From NCBI GenBank assembly GCA_030549495.1, contig JAUIRK010000951.1:586088-650087 (forward strand): a DNA stretch of 64,000 nucleotides, in the 5' to 3' direction. The position numbers were made by a program, and so were the translations under genes. Below the pieces are notes generated by a model. The model was given only the letters and a program-made list of their open reading frames with translations. It did not search any database and was not told where the DNA came from. Source of the stretch: Nectonema munidae. Its lineage: Eukaryota > Nematomorpha > Nectonematoida > Nectonematidae. Of this stretch, positions 23,926-54,193 are shown piece by piece (within the stretch, counting starts at the first letter, position 1; every line of letters starts with the position of its first letter).

Positions 23926-26442
23926 GATAAGGTCGTGATCGTTCTGGATTTGATTCTATATAGTCATCTGTCATGTTATAAAAAATATTCTTTTGCGAAA
24001 ATTATAACGATGAAAAATAAAATAAATATTTTAATTTTCAGTTCGGCTCTAACAACTTTTCCTAAATTTTCAAAAATTTTCTCTGTTCTAAAAGGTAATA
24101 ATTAATTTCTCTACATCTTTTTTTAATAATTTATTTATGACTCATTCAGATTAATATATCACAGATTATGGTTTTTTTTTATGTATTTTCTCAATCTTTT
24201 TCAAATTTATATATAATTTTTGAAATAAAACCTTAAAATTAAGAAAAATCCAATTCCTAGTTAAATACAATACACTATTTTTCTTTAAGTGACAACGTGT
24301 ATGATGTTTAAGAAATTACAATATTTAAAATTCACTTTATCTTAGATAATAAATCTTTTTAAAACACGGTAAGTATGGTCCATGTCCCAAACCGCTTTTC
24401 TAAATGGTCCCTATTATAAAATTTGTGCCAATTTTACCTTGTTTAATTTTATCCTACGTATAAGTACACAAATTGAAATAAGAAAGTTTATAAATTTTCA
24501 AGATTATTCAATCTTTAGTGCATTTAAGTTTTAGATTATATCAAAAAAGGGAACCTATCTATTTAATATAGGGAACTTAAGTAATGTATCTTTATTTACT
24601 ATTTTAGTTACTTATTTTAGTAATGTATCTTACATTTCTATTCTAATATATAATGGCTATTATGGGACTATACGAAAATTTTATAATCTTCCATAAGTCA
24701 ATTTCGATTCATAATTTAAAAAATTTATTTTATTTTTGAAAAATCAGACTTCGTATTCATTCAACATTATGTAACTTAATTAGCAACTGCTACACTTTCT
24801 TTAGTTTTTAAAATTAAATTTAAAGTAAAACTATTTTTTATAGTTCAGTCTTTTACAAAACTATCAAAAATTGGTTTTGTGCCTTTATATATTTCCGGTC
24901 AAGTCTTTACTTTTGTAGAAAACACTAATCCTATTTACAATTTTTCTTACAAGAGTTATGTCATCTTTTAAGTCTCCATAATATATCTTAACTATTTGCT
25001 TTGTAAGATATAGTTCATGCTTTTTTTATAGATTTATTGCTTTATTTTATGAAAAAATATACGATGTCATAAAATTATCTACTCCGTAGTGATTATTAAT
25101 TTTGTGAGGAATAATAATTGTATTTCTAATTATATTTTCTTAAAGTGCGATTTGTTTTTTGAATTACTCTTATAAAGTCAACTCAAAATAAAAAAACCGT
25201 CAACGTTATTCATCTGCGTGTGTGCAATTTATGATATAAAATTGAATGCAAATAAGATATTTATGATAGTAAAAATTTTAACTTTTTTGGCTAAAATGTG
25301 GAATAAGCATTTAAAAATTCTAAAATTTAAATAAAAGTATGAGTCCTCATCAAAATTAAGATACGCTAAGTTTAACAAAGTTAAATCTAACTCATAAAAT
25401 TATTTCTAATTCTTCTTTTCTAAGTCTAAAAGACTTACATTTTAGATTAAAAAGAGGAGACTTAAGGATTTTAGTGAATCTTCCTAGTTCTTTTTTCTCT
25501 TGTGAAGAGATAATATAAGGAATGGTTGGCATATAGGTTGTTAGGTGCATCCCATCAGTTTAAAAGAGATTTTTAGATCCTTGTTTTCCCAATGACAGAG
25601 TTGCTCTCTCTCTCTCTCTAAGTGTACCTAACCTCTCCTTCCTTAGAGAGCTAAACATAGGGCTCTGTGAATTTAAAGAAACTTATAAATATCTAATATT
25701 TGTCTTGACTATCAAGGATTATCGTTACTGAAGTTACTCTTTGGTTTATCTCAAGAATTGCTTTTACTTTAGATAAATTAATTCACCATCTTTGTAATCT
25801 TGATGAAAAGAAAAACATGGTTGTTTATATTGGTCATAATGATATCATCACGTTCACTCTATAATACTTAGTTAGGTATGAAATGACTTCCAATCTCATC
25901 TATATATTATATAAGCAGCACATACGAAAAGGCAATAGGGCAATTTTTAAGTGCTTTTTATTAAGTTTCATTAATAGTATAATCAAGAGCAATAATTACA
26001 ATAATATTAACTACGCACAACCTATAATAATATATAAGTGTTCTTTTCTATATCCAATCATATTGCTATTTTATCCTGGAGATGCTTTGTCTTCATTGTT
26101 TTGCATACAATAAATAATAAATCTATATGTACGTGCATGTATATATCTTTCACACTTGATTGCATTTTATTCATTTTAGATTATTGTTATTAGTGGTTGA
26201 AATCTAGCTTCCTTAACTTCTTCATTTATTTTGAGTTGTGTGTGTATGCTTTCTTCCCTCGCGCTAAAACTGAAAAATATATCTTTATTGACTTTTACGC
26301 CTCCTGTTATTAATAGTACATCTTCATTTCTTCTACTACTCCCTTCTTTCACATCTCTTTTCTTTTATAAGATTTGTGTCCTTTTCCATTTTTTCTGTGC
26401 TCTAACGATTTTTAACACCAATTCGTGAGTACTTAAACTCTG
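23926..26442. other. AT-rich spacer and Rac 5' region
   Basis: No coding region recognised. A short TC dinucleotide run sits at about 25602-25618. The Rac promoter and 5' UTR must lie in the last part of this stretch. I could not place a TATA box or start site with confidence. Confidence 0.45.
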
Positions 26443-45060
<18,618 letters not shown>

Positions 45061-46224
45061 ATGAGTGAGTGGATGTGTATTTACTGTGCAATAATGTCGA
45101 TATTATATCATTCTTTGGAAGTCATATTTATATTCTTTCCTTATATATTTTATGTATATATGTATTACATCTCTCTCCATTCTTTGACTAGTGATTGTTG
45201 TTAAAACATCTAGTATTGATTTTTTAAATCTATTTTAGCTTTTTTTAATAGCAAAATTTTTATTTATTTGATAAACAACAATTTTCTTATACCACAGGCA
45301 TAATAATTCATGACTGTGTAAAACTCTGAATTTTTATACTCATTTTTAAATGCTTTCACATAATTTACTTTGAAGTTATGCTGATTGCGTTTTCACATTG
45401 ATAAATTTCTTTTATTTGAAATTCGATTTTTATATCCATTATATATATCTGTGATAACTTCATTTTGATTTTATTAATTTATTTTCTATAAAATTTAATA
45501 AACAAACAAAAATAAATGAACTTTGTTTTAGAATTTAGTGTTCTTTTTAATGAAAAGAGCTTTAATTTTAAATTAAAAACTAAAAGCACACTTTTTTTCC
45601 ATTGAGGCCTGAAAATTAAAATTTATTGATAAAATAAATACTTGTTATTATACGAAGTGTTATTATATAAATAAAATTAAAATAAAGAGGGCGTTTAAGA
45701 AACGATAAATTCTTTATTTCCTCGACTTTACAAAATGTTTAAAATGATTAAATATTTCGACCTTGCCGTCTTTATCACGAATCTAATATAGAGGATGAAA
45801 ACAAATGGTGAAATGAAGTAACATTTTCAAGGTAAAATTATAATTTGTAATTTTAAGTTTAAAATTTTAAACCTTATTTTAATGATTAAAAAATGTATTG
45901 CTAATGAATAATGCTAAAAGAATACAAAAGACGAAATCATGAGCATTTAGGTGATAATCTTTGAAACAATTTCGTAATTTTGTGTTACATAGAAAAATAT
46001 CACAACTTGAACATTTATTGAACATTCTATTTATTATCCTTCATTTTCAACATTTTTTAGTCGCGTTTCAATGAGGTGTTCTGCTTTTTTTAGAGGACTC
46101 GTTTTGATATTCAGTTTTCAGCAGCCTTTTTTCACAACACTATACTTTGATCTGTAAATGATTCAAAGGTGTTTTCATCTTGAACCTTTGTTCGGAAACT
46201 TCTTCCTATCGAATTTTTCTCTAA
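45061..46224 (+). other. Rac 3' UTR region and AT-rich spacer
   Basis: Candidate polyadenylation signals AATAAA occur at 45497-45502 and 45511-45516, about 440 bases after the Rac stop. Beyond about 45530 nothing is recognised. Confidence 0.5.
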
Positions 46225-46796
46225 ACTAGTGGCTCTCAACTTTTTTACCATTACGCCCCTTTTATTTTAAGAAAAGCTTTCTCTTTTCTTTTTAATGAAT
46301 ATAAATTAGTGAGATAGTAATAGAGACTTTTTAGTAATAATTAGTGATATATTTGACATTTTATTTGATTATTATTAGTGAGATATTTGAGATTGATTCT
46401 TACGAACTAGGTCTTTTATGCGTGGTTGAATACCAGAGAGTGCACAACGTAAATCGCTTTCACCATTAAACCTGTTTCTATATTTTTGACAGTAACAAGC
46501 ATAGAAAAAGCAGCTTCACATAGATATGTGGATCCAAGAACATAGTTAGAATCCGAAGAGCCTGATTTCAGACTAAAGGGTAAACAGAAAGATATTTGAC
46601 CTAGAATATGGTATTCAATACAGAAAATTGATTAGCATATTGTAAATAAGTAATGACAGAGTGGTATTTATGCATTTGCTTCATAAAATTCTTAATATTT
46701 GCTCACATTTCAGAATTTTATTAAGAACTCACGTCTCCCCTTAAAAGTGACTCGCGCCCCCATAAAGGGCAGTGCCCCTTAGGTTTAGAACCACTG
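46225..46796 (-). mobile_element. Internally deleted hAT element (572 bp)
   Basis: Inverted ends TAGTGGCTCTCAAC (46225) and GTTTAGAACCACTG (ending 46796), with GCCCC-rich stretches inside both. On the minus strand at about 46430-46570 the translation TYLCEAAFSMLVTVKNIETG is the hAT C-terminal dimerisation region (usual form TYLCExxFSxLxxxKxK). No matching 8-bp flanks remain, which fits an old copy. Confidence 0.75.
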
Positions 46797-47242
46797 GAAC
46801 AATAGAATGACATCCCCTTCATATCCACTTAATCCACATATTTATCATGTTTAGACAGCATGATTATGAACTTTTCTTTGTCATTGGTTCCTTTATTTTT
46901 CTTGTCAGAATTTTATTTGGAAGCTTTTATAAAGTAAAAAGTCTGAATCTTCTTTTTTAATAATAATTTATCAGGAATGCCATTATTTGGCATATTCTTT
47001 CTACCTCTGCTCGCGGTACTACATAAATATATTTTATTACTTCTCAAATGATGAAAAAATTCATCCATATATGTTTCAAACGTGACCGGACATTTGGCTG
47101 ACAGACATTTGGATACAATTATCAATTTTTGCCTATACACATCTGAAGCGTAATTTTTGTTTTCTTTATTATTCTAACTTCTATACACAAATTATGATTT
47201 GCTCGAAGCTACGTTGCCAAATGTGTCATGATATGACATAAA

Positions 47243-47315
47243 TCAGAGTTTCTCATCCGGGTCCACATGGACCCTAGGGGTCCATATAATAATTCAGGAG
47301 GTCCACAGGCTCCAA
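47243..47315. mobile_element. hAT-type terminus abutting a LINE piece
   Basis: CAGAGTTTCTCATCCGGGTC, then ACATGGACCCTAGGGGTCC, is a hAT-like end that replaces the expected LINE sequence after the AEEQF motif. The rest of that element was not traced. Confidence 0.45.
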
Positions 47316-48935
47316 ACTGTTCTTCCGCTAATTCAAGCCTTATTTTATTTTTTATTCTTTCTGCTATTGCTTTCCATATAACTTTTGCAATATGATTTAT
47401 TATACTTATGGTTCTGTGTTGCTCACATTTTTGAGTTCCTTCAATCTTTGGTATCTTAATCATCAGAGTTTTAAACATTTGTTTTGGCATCCTTCCATCC
47501 TCATATATTTTATTCGCTATTTCGATGATAATGTTTACTCGCTTCACCCCCAATACTTCCAGTACTTCTTTCGACAATTCGTCTGTTCCTACAGCTTTAT
47601 TCCATTTCATATTTCTAAGAGATTTCTGAATCTCTTCTTTTAAGAACTTTTGTCCTTGTTCTTTTGTTTCTATTACTTGATTATTATCATCATCCTATAA
47701 TTCTTTTATATATTCTTCCCATCTACTTTTTATATTCTCATTTTCCATTAAAATTTTACCGTGTTTGTTCATTATAAAGTTGTTCTGATTTATTCTTTTT
47801 TTCTGTACAACGTCTTATTAATTTTCTCATACATTTCTCTAGGATTCGTTTTTCAAAGTTCTTCAACCACTCGACATTCTTCATTCATACACTTTTCTTT
47901 CGCTGCAATGCATTCTTTATGAATTTTTCTGTTGTACTCTTTGTATTTCACATCATCTTTATTTTTAACTTTTCTTCTCCTCCATTAAATTCAAAATTCC
48001 CTCAGTCATCCATGCTTTCTTGCCTTTCTTTTCCGTTACAGGGATTTCCTCAATCGATTGTTGAAGAGCTTTTTGCACATTGTCCCATTGACATTGCGGA
48101 TCATTTTCTTTTCCATTTCTCATCATTGTGGTGTAACGGTTCAATGTTTTAGAAGCAAAGCTTTCTCGTATTTCATCATTTATCTTCAGCATATCAAAAC
48201 TTTTTTTAATAATCGGTTTGTGACATGGTTTTTTCTTTAATATTATTCTTACATCTGAAACTAGTAAGTTGTGATCACTATTGCAGTCTGCTCCAAGGTA
48301 AGTTTTAACCTGTGTAACTGAGTTTCTGAACCTTTTATTGCTTGTGATGTAATCTTGGGCTTTCCCAAGTCCACAGCCTTCTTGGGTGATATTTGAACCA
48401 TGTATTTGTTATCACTTTATGATATTTCGAACACCATTCTACCCACATGTCTCCTCTATCATTCTTTTTCCCTAGCCCATGCAGTCCTACAATATCTTCC
48501 TGCTTCCCATTTCCAACTTTTGCGTTCAAATCTCCCATTAGTATTATTATTTCATGTTCTTTACAACATTCTCTTGCTTTTGACATTTCTGTATAGAAGG
48601 TTTGAATTTCTTCTTCTGTTGGTGCATATACCGAGATTATATTTATATTCATTGGGTTCCCTTTTATTTTCATCAACAAAACTCTATCTGAAATTGGCCA
48701 ATATCCAATTATACTACTTTGTATTATAATTCCAACTCCTTTTTCTCGTTTTTGTCCTCCAGAAAAGAAAATCTCAATTCTTCTAGGGTAAATTCTCCTG
48801 CTCCTGGCCATCTCATTTCACCTATCCCAAGTATATCAATTTTAATTCCTGACATTTCTTTTTCTAGATTTGCTAGTTTGCCACTTTAACATAGTGTTCT
48901 AACATTCCATGTAGCTATTCTTAATGGTTTATTAT
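47316..48935 (-). mobile_element. LINE piece: APE endonuclease and N-terminal half of reverse transcriptase
   Basis: Minus strand. Endonuclease starts ATWNVRTLC (about 48930; an in-frame stop follows). Further blocks: GIGEMRWPGAGEF, IISVYAPTEEE and LMGDLNAKVGNG (catalytic GDxN). A 158-codon open stretch covers 48811-48335. The linker lies at about 48300-47700. RT fingers are in a 133-codon stretch: KWNKAVGTDELSKEVL, KIPKIEGTQKCEQHRTISII and RLELAEEQFG. It stops before the palm, so the RT active site and 3' end are absent. RTE/BovB- or Nimb-like clades have this kind of sequence; clade is uncertain. Confidence 0.82.
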
Positions 48936-48937
48936 GG

Positions 48938-49180
48938 TTAAAATGATATATTGTTAATAAAATAATTTTCTTCTTTCACTTTTGTTTTATAATAGTTAAT
49001 TATACTCCTCAATTCTCATAACCTTACTTTTATGACCTTCTTTAGCTCTTGTTTCCGATGTTGATCGAATTTGCCTCTAGAAAGCAAAATTTTAGAGTGT
49101 GTATTTTCATAATGTATAGCTTCAGCCCTTTTGAGCCCCCCAAAAAATTTTGTTTAGCACGGTTAATTATAAGTTTCCAC
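48938..49180 (+). mobile_element. hAT 3' end piece, second copy of the 40.7-kb repeat
   Basis: AAAATGATATATTGTTAATA through GTTGATCGAATTTGCCTCTA and CATAATGTATAGCTTCAG repeats 40665-40845 with small differences. It continues to CTTTTGAGCCCCCCAAAAAA and a CACGG end, the inverse of the TTTTGGGGGCTTGAGCC next to the 40309 terminus. It begins exactly where the LINE piece ends. Confidence 0.65.
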
Positions 49181-49629
49181 ATATGAATGGAATATTCGAA
49201 GTTTAAAAAATTATACATAATAAATAAAAAATATGATGTAATCATGCAAACTTAAGTTGGAATATAATTCATAGCGTAATTTTTATTCTATATTCTAAAA
49301 ATGAAAAAAAAAATTTTGAACATAAATATATGAATCAATTTTATAGTATAATGATGAGTATCAAATGCCTCATTGGAATTTTGATACTGAAAAATTGTTT
49401 TATTATAGATTCCAAATAAAATCTAAACTTCAAAGAGAAATAAATTCATTTGTGAAATGACTAAAAATTTGAATATAGTCTTTGGAGAATAGCATGAAAA
49501 CAAATCGTTTAAAAATCAGTACAATATATCTGACCACAAACATACCACGATTTTAAAAAAGTCACAAATTAATTAAAAATGTTAAAAAAAAACTTTTTAT
49601 AACTACTTAAATAAAGAGTTAATTTTTTC

Positions 49630-50465
49630 AGTTGGGCTGTAATATGTCAATCAATTTTTTGACAAGGTTTGATTAATTATTTTAAAAAATAAATGTGACT
49701 ATTTTATTCAGCATACATGAAAACGGGTGTATATAAATAGAAAACCCTAAATAAATGGTTGTTTATAACCATTTAAACTAAAAGGTTCTTATTAAAGTTG
49801 AGCTGTCATATATCAATCAATTTTTTGATGGGTTTGAATAATTAAAAAAAAATAAACGTGACCGTATTCAGCATACATGAAAACGGGAATATATGTGTAA
49901 AAAAACTTTGTATAAACACTAAATATAAAATTATATTTTTTAAGTTAAGCTCTCATATATCAATCAATTTTTTGACAGATTTTGTTTATTTTTTAAAAAA
50001 ATAAACGTGACCATCGTGTTCAGCACACTTGAATATGGGTATATATGTGTAAAAAACTTCGTATAATAAAATTTTCCTTTTTTAGTTGAGCTGTCATATA
50101 TCAATCAATTTTTGACAAGTTTGATTTATTTAAAAAAAAAATAGACGTGACCATCGTATTCAGCATACATGAAAACGGGTGTATATAAATAGAAAACTTT
50201 GTTCAACCATTTAAACTAAAAGTTTCTTTTTTCAGTTGAACTGTCATGTATCAATCAATTTTTTGACAGGTTTGGTTGAATTTAAAAAAAATAATAAAAT
50301 TGACCATCGTGTTCAGCACACTTGAAAATGTGTATATATGTGTAAAAAAACTTTGTATAACCATTTAAACTAAAAGTTTCTTTTTTTAGTTGAGCTGTCA
50401 AATATCAATCAATTTTTGACAAGTTTGATTTATTTTTATAAAAAAATAAATGTCACGAAATCAAT
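49630..50465. repeat. Satellite array, about six units of 145-165 bp
   Basis: Units begin near 49632, 49797, 49943, 50085, 50235 and 50390 with GTTGAGCTGTCATATATCAA or a close variant, then TCAATTTTTTGACA. TGTCA and TGACA form a short hairpin in each unit. The remainder carries GTGACCATCGTATTCAGC and an ACTTTGTATAACCATTTAAA-like stretch. Two variants exist: CAGCATACATGAAAACGGG and CAGCACACTTGAA. The last unit is cut short just before a hAT coding piece. Confidence 0.85.
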
Positions 50466-50508
50466 CATTTAGTAGGTTCACGCGAAAATTTTGTAAAAAT
50501 ATGTAATC

Positions 50509-50775
50509 ATGCAAGAAAAACCCGTCACTAATTGTGTTAAAAGAGATAGAATTTTTGCTTCTAATATACTAAAAATTAGTTTAAATGCTGTAAAGAGAAA
50601 AGAAATCACGTTTTTCGGGTTAGCTGTTGATTCAAGAAAACATTATTCTTCAAAAATTATTCCGTCGGTAATTCAATACTTTGATTGGGAAGAAGAAGTT
50701 ATTGTTTCAAAATTAATTGAAATACAGACTCTTGCCAATGAAAAGGCTGATAAAATATTTAATTATATTGTCTAA
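50509..50775 (+). mobile_element. hAT transposase fragment
   Basis: 88 codons without a stop. ITFFGLAVDSRKHYSSKIIP then SVIQYFDWEEEVIVSKLIEI resembles the hAT catalytic-core region (usual FxxAxDxSxxGxxKxxPxxxxYF). The stop after FNYIV is followed by KLEKFNLTYISFISFN in frame, so similarity continues to about 50825. No zinc finger or dimerisation part is nearby. Confidence 0.6.
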
Positions 50776-50995
50776 AAACTTGAAAAATTTAACTTAACTT
50801 ATATTAGTTTTATTAGTTTTAACTTTAACTAATTATAAAATAAAATGGTGACACTTTAGGAAAGAAAACATGGAGTATGAAGAACAAATGCAGGAAAAGA
50901 GAAGAAATAGACCGAGGAGAAAAAAGAAGGAAAGTTAATAGTGAAGGAATCGGATTACACTGGAGTTGAGAACAAGATGTATTCTATGGAATTAA

Positions 50996-53900
50996 TTAGA
51001 GAGAGGTATTTTTGAGTAAAGTCGGGTATAGTAGTATATGAGAGATAGCATATAAGGAAAAGCCTTTTTGAGAGATATTACTTGAATGGAATTGATCTGT
51101 GAGGTGCTTAGTTTTGTCGTAGCTGAAGATAAGGTGATCAGGGTTTTCTGTACAATCGCAACCAAAGTGGCACGCTGTATTTTTAACTTTACCTATTTTG
51201 AAGAGAAATGCTTTACAACAACAGTTGCCTACTAGCCATCTTAATATGTTCGGAGGAAGAGCTGCAATTTTTAATTTAGTGAAACTTTGGTTGGGCAATT
51301 TCACTCCTAAAATAGGAAACTTTTGATAGTATTTACATTGCCTCCAAGATTCCGTCCAAAAGTCAAAAACCTTAGCTTTCAAGCGGTTCTTATAGAAATC
51401 TAAAAAGAAAGGATATTTTTGGTCGGAGTAGCAGAGACAATTTTTTGCAAGTTTATCTACAAATTCGTTACCTCTTATTCCCGAGTGTCCAGGGGACCAA
51501 ATTAATCTTAGTGTGAACAGAGTGGTTAATTCTTGGTAAACGTATAAAATGGGTTCCAGGTAGGGGGACTTTGAGGATTTGCTTTTTAGCGATTTCAATA
51601 ATGATAAAGAGTCAGTGAAAACAAAGATTAATGAGAAGTTGGAAAATTTGTTAGCGTTGGCTAGAAGGTATTTCATAGCATTAAGCAATGCGATTGATTC
51701 CGTGTAGAAGGATGAAGGTGAAGCGCCAATGTTAAAACCATGATAATACGAAGGTTCTGTTTTTCTTGGGTGGAAGATAGCGAATGCGCCGGAGCCAAGA
51801 GAGGATCGAGAGTCAAATGAACCATCAGAAAAGATAAACATGCCGTTTGCCCCGAAGACGATTCTTTTGCAGAGTTTGATAGCGTGATCCTTTGAAGAGC
51901 ATATGGTTAAATTTACTCGTAAGTTAATTATAGAAGGATTGTAGATAGGTGCGAATGATACGGGGGATAATTCGAGAGTGAAGTCCTTAGAGAAGAATTT
52001 GAGAAAAAGTTAACAGCAACGTTAGTAAGGGGCTGCGAGACAGAGTAGGACAGCCATAACAGTAATATGAACAGTCTTTAGCAATGAATGACAACTTCTT
52101 GGAGACAATAGCTTTTTCCATTGAGATGAGAAACGGAGGAAAGCAGGAAGCAAGTAATATAAGAGGCTTTGGCGTGGAGATATTGCATTTGACCGCTTTA
52201 CGTAGAAATGAGTAGAATAATGAATTAACTCTGTTTTGATATTTTGAATATAACAGGATAGGACACCAAGAAGCGATGCCATAGTTGAAAAGTGGAATGA
52301 TTACATTCTGAAGCACAGTTTTAAAAAATATGAAGTGATTAGGCCATGGGAAGTTCTTCAGTGACTTTATTCTAGAGAAGGTAGTGAAACATGACATATG
52401 TTTTTTTTTCAAAGTTCAATTTCCATTTTAGTTTGCAGTCAAAGTGGATGCCTAAGTATTTAACAGTAGAAGCAGGAGTGAAGTTATTTTTGTTGAAGCA
52501 TAATGATGGACATTTTTGAGAAGTGCGTCTGAAATTGATGAGGCTGCATTTTTTTTAATTTATTTTGAGATTGAGCAATTTTGCAATCTGGTTTACTTTG
52601 CTTAGGGCGTAGTCAAGCTTAATAACATTGCTAGTGGAGTTCAGTCCTGCTATTCCAAACATTAAGTCATGAGAGTAGCATTGATAAAAGGAACTGTAAT
52701 TTTTTAACATATCTAGAATCGGATCGATGTGAATGATAAAAAGGAGATCTGCGATACAACCTCCTTGTGATGTTGAACTGTAGAGCTTTTTAATTATATT
52801 GGGTTCTCCTTTCATGAAAACAGTTCTATCTTTCAAATATGATGTTATAAATTTCACAATATATTCAGGAAATTTCATTCTTGTCATATTTCGGATGATA
52901 CACGCATGACAAGCAGAATTAAACGCTCCCGAAAAATCTATAAAGAAGCAGGTAAAATTCAATTTTTGATTAAAGCAACTGTATATATATGAGGTGAGTT
53001 GATCGATACCTATTTCTGCAGATCTTTGGTGTACATAAGCAAATTGATAGTTGTTGATGCACTTCGTTAAATTAATATGGTTGAGCATTCTATATCGAAT
53101 AATTTTTTCATATAACTTACCGATACACGGCAAAAGAGTTATTGGCCTCCAGTCTTCTATTTTTCCAGCTGTTGCTTTACTTTTTGGTAAGAGAATAACT
53201 TGTCCAATTTTGAATCGTTGAGGGAAGTAGCTACAGGAAGAAATCGAGTTAAAAAGAGTTAGGAGGTATTTAGAAAGAAAAGGCAAAGCAGTTTTAATTA
53301 AACTAAAGTTGATATTGGCATAACCTGGGGATGATTTCCTTGAGCAATGTTTAAAGCAAAACACAAGTTCATCAATATAAATTTCGGGTGGGTTAATTTG
53401 AGATGAGAATATAGGGCTTGGAGTATCACAATTTGACTCTCAAGAGAAAAAATACTCTAAGATATATCGTGAGTTTGATTCGCTGTTTAAGTCTTTTCCA
53501 GCAACGAAGTTTGGTAAAGCATTAATTCTTTTCCATATTGTGTTTTTATCAAAATTAAGAAAATTCTTCCATCTTTGCGTTTTGAAGTAACTGATTTTCT
53601 TGCGGTAGAACTTTTTGATATTTTTATATATTGTCAAGTCTTCTTCGCTATGGGAAGAGCGAAACTTTTTATGTGCGAATCTTAGTTTTTTTCTTAAGCT
53701 GTGGAGAGCCGGAGTCCAGAAGTTGTTTTTCGTTTCAATGACAAAAGATGAGGAGGTAAGGGCAATAGAAATCGAGTCACAAAGAGTGTTAGCGTATGTA
53801 TCTATCTGATGAGAGTTTGAGGGAGTAGAATCAAATAATGAACAATTTTTTTGAATAGAACCGCGTAAACTGTCGATGAACAAACTTTCGTTGATGACTT

Positions 53901-54030
53901 GTTTTGATTTTGTTGTTGAGCTTTCTTGACATGGGAGTTTGAGTATGGTTTCAACAAAGAGATGATCTGATAATGAAGGTTCTGATAAAATCTTCGAGGT
54001 GAAGAAAGAAAATTCGATATTTATGTTTCA
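50996..54030 (-). mobile_element. LINE (I/R1-like, with RNase H), 5'-truncated and broken
   Basis: Minus strand, 5' to 3'. End of the endonuclease (EPSLSDHLF, about 53970); linker (53883-53440, NNFWTPALHSLRKKLRFAHK); RT (53364-52555); thumb and connection (52412-51987); RNase H plus Cys/His tail (51841-50996, 281 codons open). RT motif A is FFIDFSGAFN, motif B TSQGG; the active-site box reads YSHDL rather than YADD/FADD, so the enzyme is dead. RNase H keeps its acids: FSDGS, TESIALL, FTDSLSL and NEFVDKLAK with WSPGHSG. The tail CHFGCDCTENPDHLIF resembles the LINE at 21.7-23.4 kb. Stops and frameshifts separate the blocks. Most of the endonuclease is missing, consistent with 5' truncation. Confidence 0.88.
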
Positions 54031-54193
54031 ATAAGCTATTTGAACTTTGTTTTTTTCAATAACTTTTTTTAAGTTTTATTTATTTCCTATTAACCTAATA
54101 TTTCAAAAATTAATATGCTAGAAATTTAAATCTATATCTGATTTTTTTTACAGATGAATCCCGTCCCATTAAGAAAATTTTTTACAAACTTAA

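Noticed and set aside
48400-48729. 109-codon Leu-rich stretch on the plus strand that looks like membrane protein
   Set aside because: It is antisense to the LINE endonuclease, whose motifs are clear on the minus strand.
49630-50465. CRISPR array
   Set aside because: Units are 145-165 bp and similar over their whole length, with no unique spacers. It is a satellite in a eukaryotic genome.
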